28,708 bases of DNA from Bacteroides sp. CAG:530 (lineage in GTDB: Bacteria > Bacteroidota > Bacteroidia > Bacteroidales > Bacteroidaceae): positions 1-28,708 of the forward strand of contig FR881291.1 of the NCBI GenBank assembly GCA_000434735.1, read 5' to 3'. Position 1 is the first letter of the stretch. The number at the start of each line of letters is the position of its first letter. Shown here in pieces: positions 15,605 through 24,467 of this stretch. A program made the translations under genes and the position numbers. The notes beneath the pieces were generated by a model that was not told where the DNA came from, did not search any database, and saw nothing but the letters and a program-made list of their open reading frames with translations.

Positions 15605-17158
15605 ATGCAGGAAAAAATTATTATTCTCGACTTCGGTTCGCAGACTACGCAGCTCATCGGACGCCGTTTGCGCGAACTGAACATGTATTGCGAGATTGTT
15701 CCCTACAACAAGTTCCCTCACGAAGATCCGTCGGTTATCGGTGTGATTCTTTCGGGAAGCCCTTTCTCTGTTTACGACGAGAAGGCGTTTAAGGTAGACC
15801 TAACAAATATTCGCGGTAAATATCCTATCTTAGGTATATGCTATGGCGCACAGTTCATGTCGTATACATACGGCGGAAATGTAGAGCCGGCCAACACACG
15901 CGAATATGGACGTGCACATCTTTCTACTTTCAATCATGAGAGTCCGTTGCTGAAGGGTATACGCGAGCATTCGCAAGTATGGATGAGCCACGGAGATACT
16001 ATTACTGCTCTGCCCGACGATTTTGAAGTTATCGCTTCGACCGACAAGGTGGCTATCGCTGCTTATCAGTCTAAGACCGACAAGCTGTGGGGCGTTCAGT
16101 TCCATCCGGAAGTTTTCCATAGCGAAGACGGAACTCAGATTCTGAAAAATTTTGTAGTAGACATCTGCGGCGGTAAGCAAGATTGGAGCGCTGCTTCGTT
16201 TGTTGATACTACAGTTGCCGAATTGAAGGCGCAAGTAGGAAACGACCGTGTAATCTTAGGATTGAGCGGTGGTGTAGACTCATCGGTTGCTGCTGTTTTG
16301 TTGCACCGTGCCATCGGCAAGAACCTTACTTGTATTTTCGTAGACCACGGATTGCTGCGTAAGAATGAGTTTAAGAACGTAATGCATGATTACGAGTGCT
16401 TGGGCTTGAACGTGATAGGCGTAGACGCTAGCGAGAAATTCTTTAAAGATCTGGAAGGTGTTACCGATCCGGAACAGAAGCGTAAAATCATTGGCCGCGA
16501 TTTTGTAGAGGTATTCAATGCTGAGGCTAAGAAGATTACCGACGCTAAATGGTTGGCTCAAGGAACTATTTACCCAGACCGTATCGAGAGTCTTAACATT
16601 ACCGGAAAGACTATCAAGAGTCATCATAATGTAGGTGGTTTGCCAGAGGAAATGCACCTCAGCCTGTGCGAACCGTTGCAGTGGTTGTTTAAGGACGAAG
16701 TTCGTCGCGTAGGTCGCGAGCTTGGTATTCCTGAACATCTTATCACACGTCATCCGTTCCCGGGTCCGGGCTTGGCTGTACGTATCTTGGGCGATATCAC
16801 TCGCGAAAAGGTTCGTATCCTTCAGGATGCTGACGATATCTTTATCCAAGGTCTGCGCGACTGGAAGGTTAAGGATGAAAACGGTAACGAAACTGCACTT
16901 TACCATCAGGTATGGCAGGCAGGAGTTATCTTGCTTCCGGTACAGAGCGTTGGTGTGATGGGTGATGAACGTACTTACGAACGTGCCGTAGCACTGCGTG
17001 CGGTAACAAGTACCGATGCCATGACTGCCGACTGGGCTCATCTGCCTTACGAATTTATGGCTAAGGTATCGAACGATATTATTAATAAGGTGAAGGGCGT
17101 GAATAGAGTTTGCTACGATATCTCGTCAAAACCACCTGCCACAATTGAGTGGGAATAA
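15605..17158 (+). CDS. guaA: GMP synthase (glutamine-hydrolysing)
   Basis: The 517-residue protein converts XMP to GMP with ATP and glutamine in purine synthesis. The class I glutaminase domain comes first, with nucleophile Cys79 in ILGICYGAQFM and the His/Glu pair in VQFHPEVFHSEDG. The ATP pyrophosphatase domain follows with the P-loop LGLSGGVDSSVAA. The C-terminal dimerisation domain contains RHPFPGPGLAVRILG and ends VCYDISSKPPATIEWE. Length and motifs are those of an intact enzyme. It stands alone between its own promoter and the terminator at 17201. The PurF-like paralogue nearby is in the same broad pathway but in a separate transcript. Confidence 0.97.
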   Translation: MQEKIIILDFGSQTTQLIGRRLRELNMYCEIVPYNKFPHEDPSVIGVILSGSPFSVYDEKAFKVDLTNIRGKYPILGICYGAQFMSYTYGGNVEPANTREYGRAHLSTFNHESPLLKGIREHSQVWMSHGDTITALPDDFEVIASTDKVAIAAYQSKTDKLWGVQFHPEVFHSEDGTQILKNFVVDICGGKQDWSAASFVDTTVAELKAQVGNDRVILGLSGGVDSSVAAVLLHRAIGKNLTCIFVDHGLLRKNEFKNVMHDYECLGLNVIGVDASEKFFKDLEGVTDPEQKRKIIGRDFVEVFNAEAKKITDAKWLAQGTIYPDRIESLNITGKTIKSHHNVGGLPEEMHLSLCEPLQWLFKDEVRRVGRELGIPEHLITRHPFPGPGLAVRILGDITREKVRILQDADDIFIQGLRDWKVKDENGNETALYHQVWQAGVILLPVQSVGVMGDERTYERAVALRAVTSTDAMTADWAHLPYEFMAKVSNDIINKVKGVNRVCYDISSKPPATIEWE

Positions 17159-17200
17159 TTTTCGTTCTCACTCTTTTAGACGGACAAGATATTAAATAAA

Positions 17201-17244
17201 AAAGGGCATAGGCATAAACGGAACACCGTATGCTTATGCCCTTT
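17201..17244 (+). terminator. Intrinsic terminator of guaA
   Basis: AAAGGGCATAGGCATA pairs with TATGCTTATGCCCTTT (one G-U pair), with a small inner CGG/CCG stem. It lies between guaA and the SGNH hydrolase gene, ending 23 bp before the latter's start. Confidence 0.85.
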
Positions 17245-17267
17245 CGTTATATATAAATATAGCTATT

Positions 17268-18125
17268 ATGAGAAAATATAAATCTTTATCGTACGTGCGA
17301 TTGGCTGCATTGCTTATGGGATGCTGTCCGCTGGTAGTCAATGCTCAAGAGATGACGGTGAAAGAGCCGGTAGTAAAGAATGTAATAAGCAACACTAATC
17401 AGTGGAATGGAAAGCGTGTGGCTTTCTTGGGCGATTCTATTACCGACAAAATTCACGTAGGTACAACTAAAAACTATTGGCAATACCTGTCCGAGATGCT
17501 TGGGCTTGAGCCTATGGTGTATGGGATTAACGGTAACCAATGGAATGGCGTTTATAAGCAGGCTGTGAAACTAAAGACTGAACATGCTGAAGACGTAGAC
17601 GCTATCATCATTTTTGCCGGAACCAACGATTATAACGCTGGAGTTCCTTTAGGTGAATGGTATTCTTATGCCGACAAAGAAACGCTGGTGAAAGGTGGTA
17701 AGATGGAAACCCGAAAGAAGCGTACCCTTCAGTTTGATGAAAGTACTTTCAGAGGAAGGATAAACATCGCCATAGATTACTTGAAGCGTAATTTCCCTAC
17801 CAAGCAGATTATATTGCTTACGCCTATACATCGTGCTTTCGCTCATTTCAGCAATGATAATATTCAGCCGGATGAATCGTATTGTAACAAGATTGGGCTT
17901 TATGTAGATGAGTATGTGTCTGTAGTGAAAGAAGCGTCAAACGTATGGGCGGTGTCGGTTATCGACTTGAATTGTATAAGTGGTCTTTATCCTCTCATGG
18001 ACGAACATGCCGGCTATTTCCATAAGGCCGATACAGACCGCTTGCACCCTAATGCGGTAGGACATTATCGCATGGCTAAGGCGTTGGCGTATCAGTTGCT
18101 TACTTATCCTGCCGATTTTGAATGA
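17268..18125 (+). CDS. Secreted SGNH/GDSL-family hydrolase
   Basis: The 285-residue protein has an N-terminal signal peptide (basic MRKYK start, hydrophobic core, likely cleavage after VVNA at 26). SGNH block I is VAFLGDSITD with nucleophile Ser57. A glycine in the YGINGNQWNG region may be block II. Block III is FAGTNDYNAG with Asn120, and block V is DTDRLHPNAVGH with Asp257 and His260. All residues for an esterase or lipase-like hydrolysis of acyl or acetyl esters are present. The substrate is not shown; relatives in Bacteroidales often de-acetylate polysaccharides. The cysteines at 19-20 (LLMGCC) resemble a lipobox weakly, so a lipoprotein is not excluded. No clear promoter was seen in the short gap after the guaA terminator. 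Confidence 0.88.
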   Translation: MRKYKSLSYVRLAALLMGCCPLVVNAQEMTVKEPVVKNVISNTNQWNGKRVAFLGDSITDKIHVGTTKNYWQYLSEMLGLEPMVYGINGNQWNGVYKQAVKLKTEHAEDVDAIIIFAGTNDYNAGVPLGEWYSYADKETLVKGGKMETRKKRTLQFDESTFRGRINIAIDYLKRNFPTKQIILLTPIHRAFAHFSNDNIQPDESYCNKIGLYVDEYVSVVKEASNVWAVSVIDLNCISGLYPLMDEHAGYFHKADTDRLHPNAVGHYRMAKALAYQLLTYPADFE

Positions 18126-18159
18126 TGAGCATCTGCAGTGTTGATGCTTATAAATAAGA

Positions 18160-18191
18160 AAGGGGTAGAACTTTTGCGAGTTCTACCCCTT
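18160..18191. terminator. Shared convergent terminator (SGNH hydrolase / glgP)
   Basis: AAGGGGTAGAACT (18160-18172) pairs perfectly with AGTTCTACCCCTT (18179-18191) around a 6-nt loop. AT-rich flanks on both sides suit termination from either direction. Confidence 0.88.
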
Positions 18192-18227
18192 ATCTTATAT
18201 TATTGAGAACTAATCTATCTCAATGCA

Positions 18228-20795
18228 TTAATCGTTGAACCAACGAACGTAGCACAAATCCTGACGATGAGGCAGAGCTGCGTTCTTAGGATACATACGA
18301 TAAGAAACCTTGAAGCTTCCTGAGTTAGACAAGCTAGTCTTCAACTCGAATGTATAAAGAGTACCATCTACCTTAACAACTTCCATCGGAGTTACAGAGT
18401 AAATGTATTCTTTGTTTTCAGCGTTAGTGTAAGTTACTACCATTTCTACGCCGATTGCATCGTTAAGACCCTTTTCGTCAATTACGCAAGTGATAGTGTA
18501 GTCTTTACCGCTTTCTACGTTGCCCTGACGAAGTTCCTGGCATTTATTCATAGATACAATTTCGATAGAATCCCACTTAGCGGCAACTTCTTCTTTCCAC
18601 TTAGCCAGTTCTGTATTCTTAGCGAAGTTGTTAGCTTCCAATTCGTGGAAACGAACGGCTTCTTTAGTATAGAACTTAGTATAGTAGTCATCGAGCTGAC
18701 GCTTCATTGTATAGTGAGGAGCGATCTGAGCGATAGAGTTCTTGATAGTCTTAACCCAACCTTCAGAATATCCCTTGCTGTTTCTAGCGTAGTACAACGG
18801 CAAGATTTCTTTTTCGAGGATGTTGTAGATAGTAGCAGCATCCAACTGGTCTTGGTGTTCCTGGTTCTGGTAAGTACGCTTTTCAGTCAAAGCCCATCCT
18901 GCACCTTCGCGGTAGCCTTCCAACCACCATCCGTCAAGTACAGAGAAGTTTACTACACCGTTCATCAGCGCTTTTTCGCCAGATGTACCAGATGCTTCCA
19001 AAGGACGAGTCGGAGTGTTCATCCAGATATCAACACCAGAAATCAAGCGGCGTGCCAACTTCATATCGTAGTTTTCGAGGAAGATAATCTTACCCAAGAA
19101 TTCAGGACGCTTAGAGATTTCTACAATCTTCTTGATCAAGCCCTGACCAGCGCCATCGTGCGGATGTGCCTTACCTGCGAACAAGAACTGTACAGGGTAG
19201 TCGGGGTTGTTAACGATCTTAGACAAACGATCCAAGTCGGTGAACAGCAAGTGAGCACGCTTGTAAGTAGCGAAACGACGGGCGAAACCAATCAACAGAG
19301 CGTTCGGGTTGATCTTGTCCATCAATGATACTACGCGTGAAGGATCACCCTGGTTCTTCAACCATGTGTCACGGAACTGATCGCGGATGTAACCAGTCAA
19401 CTTGTTCTTCAATGCCAAACGAGTATTCCAGATTTCTTCATCGGGCACATTGTAGATAGCTTCCCAGATCTTCGGGTTAGACTGATCTTTCATGAAGTTC
19501 TTATCGAAGTACTTGCCGTACAGTTTCTTCCATTCAGAAGCACACCAAGTTGGGAAGTGTACACCGTTAGTTACATATCCTACGTGGTTTTCTTCAGGGA
19601 AGTATCCCTTCCAGATACCTGCAAACATTTCCTGCGATACTTTTCCGTGAAGCCAGCTTACGCCGTTTACTTCCTGGCAAGTGTTGCAAGCGAATGTAGA
19701 CATACAGAAACGTTCGTTGTGATCTCCCGGGTTGATACGACCCATATCCATCAAGTCGTCCCAAGAAATACCCATACGCTGAGGATATCCACCCATGTAC
19801 TTGCCGAACAGACCTTCGTCGAAGTAGTCGTGACCAGCAGGAACCGGAGTGTGTACAGTATATAATGAAGAAGCGCGTACGATGTTAAGTGCTTCGTCGA
19901 AGTTCATACCGCCTTCTACGTAGTCGCACAAGCGCTGTACGTTACACAATGCAGCGTGTCCTTCGTTGCAGTGGTAAACGTCTTTCTTGATACCCAATTT
20001 CTTAAGCAACAGAACACCACCTATACCCAACAAGATTTCTTGTTTCAAGCGGTTTTCCCAGTCGCCACCATAAAGCTGGTAAGTGATAGGACGATCGAAT
20101 TCGCTGTTCATTTCGTTGTCTGTATCGAGCAAGTACAAAGGAACACGTCCTACGTTTACTTTCCATACATATGCGTGTACGAAGTAGTTCAAGTAAGGAA
20201 CGTCGAGAACCATCGGGTTACCGTTTTCGTCGTTTACTCGTTCGATAGGAAGGCTACCGAAGTTCTGAGCTTCGTAGTTAGCAATCTGCTGTCCGTCCAT
20301 TGACAAGCTCTGAGTGAAGTAACCGTAGCGATACAAGAAACCTACACCACACATGTCAACGTTACTGTCTGAAGCTTCTTTCAGATAGTCACCGGCCAAG
20401 ATACCCAAACCACCTGAATATATTTTCAATACATGAGTTAAACCGAACTCCATGCAGAAGTATGCAACTGACGGGCGAGCAGCGTTAGGCTTTTCGCTCA
20501 TATAGGCTTGGAACTTTGTGTAAACAGCGTTGATTTTAGCTAAAACAACTTGGTCTTCTGTCAAAGATTCCAATTTTTCGTAGCTCAAACGTTCAAGCAA
20601 TGCTACCGGGTTCTGTCCTACAGCTTTCCACAAATCTGCGTCAAGGCTCTTGAACATGTCAATAGCATCGTCATTCCATGCCCACCAAATGTTGCGGGCC
20701 ATGATTTCCAACATTTTCAACGACTCCGGAATACGAGACTTTACAGTCACTTCTTTCCACACCGGAGTGTTTGCATAATTAGTTTTGACTTCCAT
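18228..20795 (-). CDS. glgP: Alpha-glucan (glycogen) phosphorylase, DUF3417-type
   Basis: The 855-residue protein releases glucose-1-phosphate from glycogen with pyridoxal phosphate. The N-terminus is a DUF3417 domain (SRIPESLKMLEIMARNIWWAWN, about 20-110), typical of this short phosphorylase class. The catalytic core shows YFCMEFGLT, IYSGGLGILAGDYLK, HCNEGHAAL, FARRFATYKRA and the cofactor site EASGTSGEKALMNG, with Lys608 the likely PLP lysine. The last 130 residues or so form a beta-rich extension (YTITCVIDEKGLNDAIGVEM). It lies 25 bp after the glycogen synthase gene on the same strand, so synthesis and breakdown are probably cotranscribed. It ends at the shared terminator at 18160. Confidence 0.95.
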   Translation of the reverse strand: MEVKTNYANTPVWKEVTVKSRIPESLKMLEIMARNIWWAWNDDAIDMFKSLDADLWKAVGQNPVALLERLSYEKLESLTEDQVVLAKINAVYTKFQAYMSEKPNAARPSVAYFCMEFGLTHVLKIYSGGLGILAGDYLKEASDSNVDMCGVGFLYRYGYFTQSLSMDGQQIANYEAQNFGSLPIERVNDENGNPMVLDVPYLNYFVHAYVWKVNVGRVPLYLLDTDNEMNSEFDRPITYQLYGGDWENRLKQEILLGIGGVLLLKKLGIKKDVYHCNEGHAALCNVQRLCDYVEGGMNFDEALNIVRASSLYTVHTPVPAGHDYFDEGLFGKYMGGYPQRMGISWDDLMDMGRINPGDHNERFCMSTFACNTCQEVNGVSWLHGKVSQEMFAGIWKGYFPEENHVGYVTNGVHFPTWCASEWKKLYGKYFDKNFMKDQSNPKIWEAIYNVPDEEIWNTRLALKNKLTGYIRDQFRDTWLKNQGDPSRVVSLMDKINPNALLIGFARRFATYKRAHLLFTDLDRLSKIVNNPDYPVQFLFAGKAHPHDGAGQGLIKKIVEISKRPEFLGKIIFLENYDMKLARRLISGVDIWMNTPTRPLEASGTSGEKALMNGVVNFSVLDGWWLEGYREGAGWALTEKRTYQNQEHQDQLDAATIYNILEKEILPLYYARNSKGYSEGWVKTIKNSIAQIAPHYTMKRQLDDYYTKFYTKEAVRFHELEANNFAKNTELAKWKEEVAAKWDSIEIVSMNKCQELRQGNVESGKDYTITCVIDEKGLNDAIGVEMVVTYTNAENKEYIYSVTPMEVVKVDGTLYTFELKTSLSNSGSFKVSYRMYPKNAALPHRQDLCYVRWFND

Positions 20796-20820
20796 TTTAC
20801 TTTTATCTTTAGTGTATAGA

Positions 20821-22500
20821 TTATTCGTTTTCGTTCATTTCGGCTATACGTTTCTCTGCTTTTTGCAAAGCTATGTCGTAAGCTTCATAATAGTATTTAA
20901 TGAAGTTCTTCCACAAGGCCTTATCCGATATGCCGGCAGCTTTCTTACGTATAATGTCGATATCCAATGCCGATAGGGTAGAGAATTCCGCTATGGTATC
21001 TTTAATAGTATCGGCTACTTCAGAATAGTTATAGTCAGTACGGTGTATAACTTTTACTCCATCGGTAAGCTCTGAATAATGACCTACTACAGTGTTCACC
21101 CACAATCCGAAGCCTGCCAAGTCGGTAGTGATGGTAGGAACTTTGAAAGCGATACTTTCAAGCGGAGTATATCCCCATGGTTCATAATATGATGGATATA
21201 CGCTTAAGTCCATACCGATAAGCAAATCGTAATAATGTTCGTTTACGATGCCGTCTCTTCCGTCCAGATAGCAAGGTACGAATACAACTTTTACCTTTGA
21301 ATCGGCAGCGTTTGTCATATTCATATACTTCAGCATATCAAGCACTTGGTCATGACTCATATTATGAAGCCAATGAGTGATGAACGGGCATTCCAATGGG
21401 GTATCATATTCTTTTCTGCTGTCTAAACGCTGGCGCAAGTCTTCGCGTGCGTCGCCTACCCAACCAGGAACATTGATAAACGCCAATACAGGCTTTTTCA
21501 AATCCTTATCGCGAGTAAGGCGGTTCAGAGATTCCAGATAAACGTTAATACCCTTATTCTTGAATTCGTAACGTCCGCTTGTACCTACAATCAACGTATC
21601 TTCGTCGAGTTTAGTACCCAACAGCTTGTTGGCTACATTAAGCATTACCTGACGTGCGTGTTTACGCTTGCGAGTAAATTTGCCGCCCTTAGGTACGAAG
21701 TCGTTTTCGAAACCATTCATCAGCACCTTATCTACAGGCTTGTCAAGCAGTTCCTGACATTCTTTAGCAGTGATATCGCTCACTGTAGTAAAGCAGTCTA
21801 CGAAATGAGCTGTCTGTTTTTCGATAGAATGCTTAGACTGCATATTCAGTTCTTGAGCCATCTGGTCGCCGTTATAAGCAAACAGATAGTCGTATAGAGG
21901 CTTGTTGTTTCCTGCTATAGAGCGTCCGATAGATGTAGCGTGGGTAGTGAATATCGTAGCGATTTCGGGTACGTTTTTATGTATGTACAAAGCTCCCAGA
22001 CCTGTCATCCATTCATTGGCTTGATAGATAACCTTGTCATGAGGTGTCATACGATAGCGGTACATGCTTTCTACTACCAAACCTGCGGCATATGAGAACA
22101 TGGAAGCTTCGTCATAGTCGCCATACGCATGGAGTGAGTCGACTTGGAAGTCTTGCCACAATTCAGTGTAGATTTCGTTCTTTTTTTGAAAATAGGGAGA
22201 GAAATCGACTAAGATCACGATAGGAGTCCCCGGAACATTCCATCTGCCTACTCTTGTCTTTAAGTCTTCATTCTCTGCGGCGTGCTTACGCCATGATGCC
22301 AATAGTGTTTCGTCTTCGGTAAAAAGTGGGTTTTCTTTTCCGATCCATACGTCTGGACCGATAAAGAAAATCTTGTCAGTAAATGCCGATTGCAGAGTCT
22401 TTGCTCGGGTGGACAATACGGTATAAATACCTCCAACTTTATTGCATACCTCCCAACTGGACTCAAATATGTAATCAGGCACCAATTGTTCTTTATTCAT
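20821..22500 (-). CDS. Glycogen synthase, GT3 (eukaryote-like) family
   Basis: The 559-residue protein resembles animal/fungal GT3 glycogen synthase rather than bacterial GlgA. The N-terminus FESSWEVCNKVGGIYTVLST (13-32) is the GT3 sugar-nucleotide motif, and the C-terminal YPSYYEPWGYTPLESIAF carries the paired glutamates of the family active site. It would extend alpha-1,4-glucan chains from UDP- or ADP-glucose; which donor cannot be read. No regulatory phosphorylation tails like those of the animal enzyme are present. It is the first gene of the pair with glgP, behind a -7 element at 22529. GT3 synthases are known from Bacteroidetes, so this is not new in itself. Confidence 0.93.
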   Translation of the reverse strand: MNKEQLVPDYIFESSWEVCNKVGGIYTVLSTRAKTLQSAFTDKIFFIGPDVWIGKENPLFTEDETLLASWRKHAAENEDLKTRVGRWNVPGTPIVILVDFSPYFQKKNEIYTELWQDFQVDSLHAYGDYDEASMFSYAAGLVVESMYRYRMTPHDKVIYQANEWMTGLGALYIHKNVPEIATIFTTHATSIGRSIAGNNKPLYDYLFAYNGDQMAQELNMQSKHSIEKQTAHFVDCFTTVSDITAKECQELLDKPVDKVLMNGFENDFVPKGGKFTRKRKHARQVMLNVANKLLGTKLDEDTLIVGTSGRYEFKNKGINVYLESLNRLTRDKDLKKPVLAFINVPGWVGDAREDLRQRLDSRKEYDTPLECPFITHWLHNMSHDQVLDMLKYMNMTNAADSKVKVVFVPCYLDGRDGIVNEHYYDLLIGMDLSVYPSYYEPWGYTPLESIAFKVPTITTDLAGFGLWVNTVVGHYSELTDGVKVIHRTDYNYSEVADTIKDTIAEFSTLSALDIDIIRKKAAGISDKALWKNFIKYYYEAYDIALQKAEKRIAEMNENE

Positions 22501-22528
22501 TTCCTTTTAATAATTTCTAAATCAGCCG

Positions 22529-22536
22529 CAAAGATA
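22529..22536 (-). promoter_or_regulatory. Candidate -7 element for the glycogen operon
   Basis: On the minus strand TATCTTTG lies 28 bp before the synthase ATG. The expected -33 position reads TTCT, so only the -7 half is convincing. Confidence 0.5.
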
Positions 22537-22749
22537 CGAAAGAAATTTTAAGTATTAGAAAAATCATTCTCAATTTAGAAAAGATATGGGGTAATATTGT
22601 GTGCGAAATGACAAAAAATATTCAAAAATGTACCTTTGGGTATATTGCATGATTGTATTCATCCCTTTTTGCTTGATATTAGCTTACTAAATGATTTTTT
22701 TGTTTGATGCGGTGTCTGGTTTGGCAAATGATGAAACTTCCGTTACTAC

Positions 22750-22782
22750 TTGATTTCGGTTACGGAAAAAATAGTAATTTTG
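22750..22782 (+). promoter_or_regulatory. Candidate promoter of the EamA transporter gene
   Basis: TTG (22750-22752), 22 bp, then TAATTTTG (22775-22782). The -7 is good, the spacing slightly long. The ATG follows 28 bp later. Confidence 0.55.
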
Positions 22783-22810
22783 CAGCCGTAAACAATAGGT
22801 ATATCAGAAT

Positions 22811-23710
22811 ATGTGGTTATTACTGGCTTTCTGCTCAGCTGCGTTGCTGGGCTTCTATGATGTCTTTAAGAAAAAATCGTTGAACAACAATGCTGTGCTT
22901 CCGGTGCTGGGATTGAATACATTGTTCTCCAGTCTTATCTTTCTTCCTCTTATCTTGATTTCGGCTTATGCTCCGTCTGTGCTGAATGGCTCAATATTTT
23001 ATGTTCCCGAAGCCGGATGGGAAGTGCATAAGTTTATAATATTGAAGTCGTTTATCGTTTTATCGTCGTGGATATTCGGTTATTTCGGCATGAAGCACCT
23101 TCCGCTTACTATAGTAGGACCGATAAATGCTACTCGTCCGGTAATGACGTTGGTAGGGGCAATGCTTATATTCGGCGAACGCCTTAATATGTATCAATGG
23201 ATAGGTGTTCTGCTGGCCATAGTCTCTTTTTTCATGCTGAGTCGTTCTGGTAAGAAAGAAGGCATCGACTTTAAGCATGATAAGTGGATTTGGTTTATCG
23301 TGCTGGCGGCTGTACTAGGTGCGGCCAGCGGATTGTACGACAAATACCTGATGGGCCGTTTCAATAATATGGTTGTCCAGGCGTGGTATAACATTTACCA
23401 GCTTTTCATTATGGGTGGCGTGTTAATGATACTTTGGCTTCCTAAACGAAAAAGTACTACTCCATTCCGTTGGGATTGGTGCATAATTCTTATATCAATA
23501 TTCCTTTCAGCAGCCGATTTCGTCTATTTCTATGCGTTAGGTATGGACGGTTCAATGATATCTATCGTGTCGATGGTGCGTAGAGGTAGTGTTATAGTAT
23601 CGTTCTTGTTCGGCGCCATGGTGTTCCGTGAAAAGAACCTCAAGAGTAAGGCTGTCGATTTGATTTTGGTACTTATCGGTATGTTCTTCTTGTATTTGGG
23701 AAGTCGATAA
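22811..23710 (+). CDS. EamA/DMT-family membrane transporter
   Basis: The 299-residue protein is almost entirely hydrophobic helices, fitting the ten-helix drug/metabolite transporter fold. The two internal halves are visible: the first ends near VGPINATRPVMTLVGAMLIFGERLNMYQWIGVLLAIVSFF, the usual EamA end pattern (P, then E, then a helix). The second ends near VSMVRRGSVIVSFLFGAMVFREKNLKSKAVDLILVLIG with the matching pattern. Lys and Arg residues lie in the loops. The substrate cannot be inferred. The HAD phosphatase gene follows 47 bp downstream on the same strand and may share the transcript. Confidence 0.88.
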   Translation: MWLLLAFCSAALLGFYDVFKKKSLNNNAVLPVLGLNTLFSSLIFLPLILISAYAPSVLNGSIFYVPEAGWEVHKFIILKSFIVLSSWIFGYFGMKHLPLTIVGPINATRPVMTLVGAMLIFGERLNMYQWIGVLLAIVSFFMLSRSGKKEGIDFKHDKWIWFIVLAAVLGAASGLYDKYLMGRFNNMVVQAWYNIYQLFIMGGVLMILWLPKRKSTTPFRWDWCIILISIFLSAADFVYFYALGMDGSMISIVSMVRRGSVIVSFLFGAMVFREKNLKSKAVDLILVLIGMFFLYLGSR

Positions 23711-23757
23711 GACTGCAAGGTAGTATATAATAATTGTATATTTATTTATAAATAGAT

Positions 23758-24411
23758 ATGGATAAAACAAAGTGTATAGCCGCATTGTTCGATTTTGACG
23801 GTGTGGTGATGGATACAGAAACTCAGTATACGGTATATTGGGATGAGGTAGGAAGACAATATCATCCGGAATTGCCGCATTTCGGTGCTTTGATAAAAGG
23901 GCAGACCTTGACTCAAATTTACGATAAGCACTTTGCCGGAATGACTGAAGAGCAGAGCAAGATTACTGCCGGACTTAATCGTTTTGAGTGCGAAATGACG
24001 TTCGAATATATAGCCGGAGTAGTGGATTTTATGAAAGACCTGCGTGCTCATGGCGTAAAGATAGCTATCGTAACCAGCTCTAACGAACTGAAGATGGCCA
24101 ATGTATATGCGGTTCATCCAGAGTTGAAAGAAGGTTTGGTAGACCGAATCTTGACAGCCGAGATGTTTACCCGTTCAAAACCGGCTCCCGACTGTTTCTT
24201 ACTTGGTGCCGAAGTCTTCGGAACAGTACCCCAGAACTGTGTGGTGTTCGAAGACTCGTTTCATGGGTTAGAGGCGGGAAATGCTGCCGGAATGACAGTT
24301 ATAGGCCTTTCTACAACCAATACAGCCGAGGCGATAAAAGACAAATGTAAGCTGTCTATCCCCGATTTCGTAGGCTTCAATTATGAAAAGATGATAGCTC
24401 TACTTGGTTAA
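23758..24411 (+). CDS. HAD-superfamily hydrolase, beta-phosphoglucomutase/phosphatase-like
   Basis: The 217-residue protein has all four HAD motifs. Motif I is FDFDGVVMDTE with nucleophile Asp12 and general acid Asp14. Motif II is the Ser of IVTSSNELK. Motif III is the Lys of TRSKPAPDCFL, and motif IV is FEDSFHGLEAGNAAGM. The cap between motifs I and II is of the helical, phosphoglycolate/beta-phosphoglucomutase class. It should act on a small phosphorylated sugar or metabolite in the cytoplasm, but the substrate is not shown. A consensus promoter for the next gene, panB, overlaps its last codons. Confidence 0.92.
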   Translation: MDKTKCIAALFDFDGVVMDTETQYTVYWDEVGRQYHPELPHFGALIKGQTLTQIYDKHFAGMTEEQSKITAGLNRFECEMTFEYIAGVVDFMKDLRAHGVKIAIVTSSNELKMANVYAVHPELKEGLVDRILTAEMFTRSKPAPDCFLLGAEVFGTVPQNCVVFEDSFHGLEAGNAAGMTVIGLSTTNTAEAIKDKCKLSIPDFVGFNYEKMIALLG

Positions 24412-24434
24412 ATGTACCAATTGAGTTACCTTTG
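24404..24434 (+). promoter_or_regulatory. Bacteroidetes-type promoter of the panB cluster
   Basis: TTG (24404-24406), 20 bp, then TACCTTTG (24427-24434) fits the consensus. The -33 half lies inside the end of the HAD gene. The panB ATG follows 33 bp later. Confidence 0.7.
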
Positions 24435-24467
24435 CCGCGTTTAATAATTTTAAATAAGTAAAAAGTT

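Larger units (their letters stand above)
22501..22810. other. Divergent intergenic region (glycogen operon / EamA gene)
   Basis: This 310-bp AT-rich stretch holds the promoters of the two flanking genes. A second lone -7-like element, TACCTTTG at 22631-22638 on the plus strand, has no -33 partner and no gene close behind it. Nothing else was recognised. Confidence 0.6.

Noticed and set aside
16280..17041. Open frame of 253 codons opposite guaA
   Set aside because: Antisense shadow of a strongly conserved gene; no start context and no family resemblance.
17318..17331. Lipobox-like LLMGC in the SGNH hydrolase signal
   Set aside because: The match is weak (Met before Gly), a good signal peptidase I site (VVNA) follows, and no acidic surface-export signal comes after the cysteine.
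22631..22638. Lone TACCTTTG promoter-like element
   Set aside because: No -33 partner at 19-22 bp and no gene start within a normal leader length.
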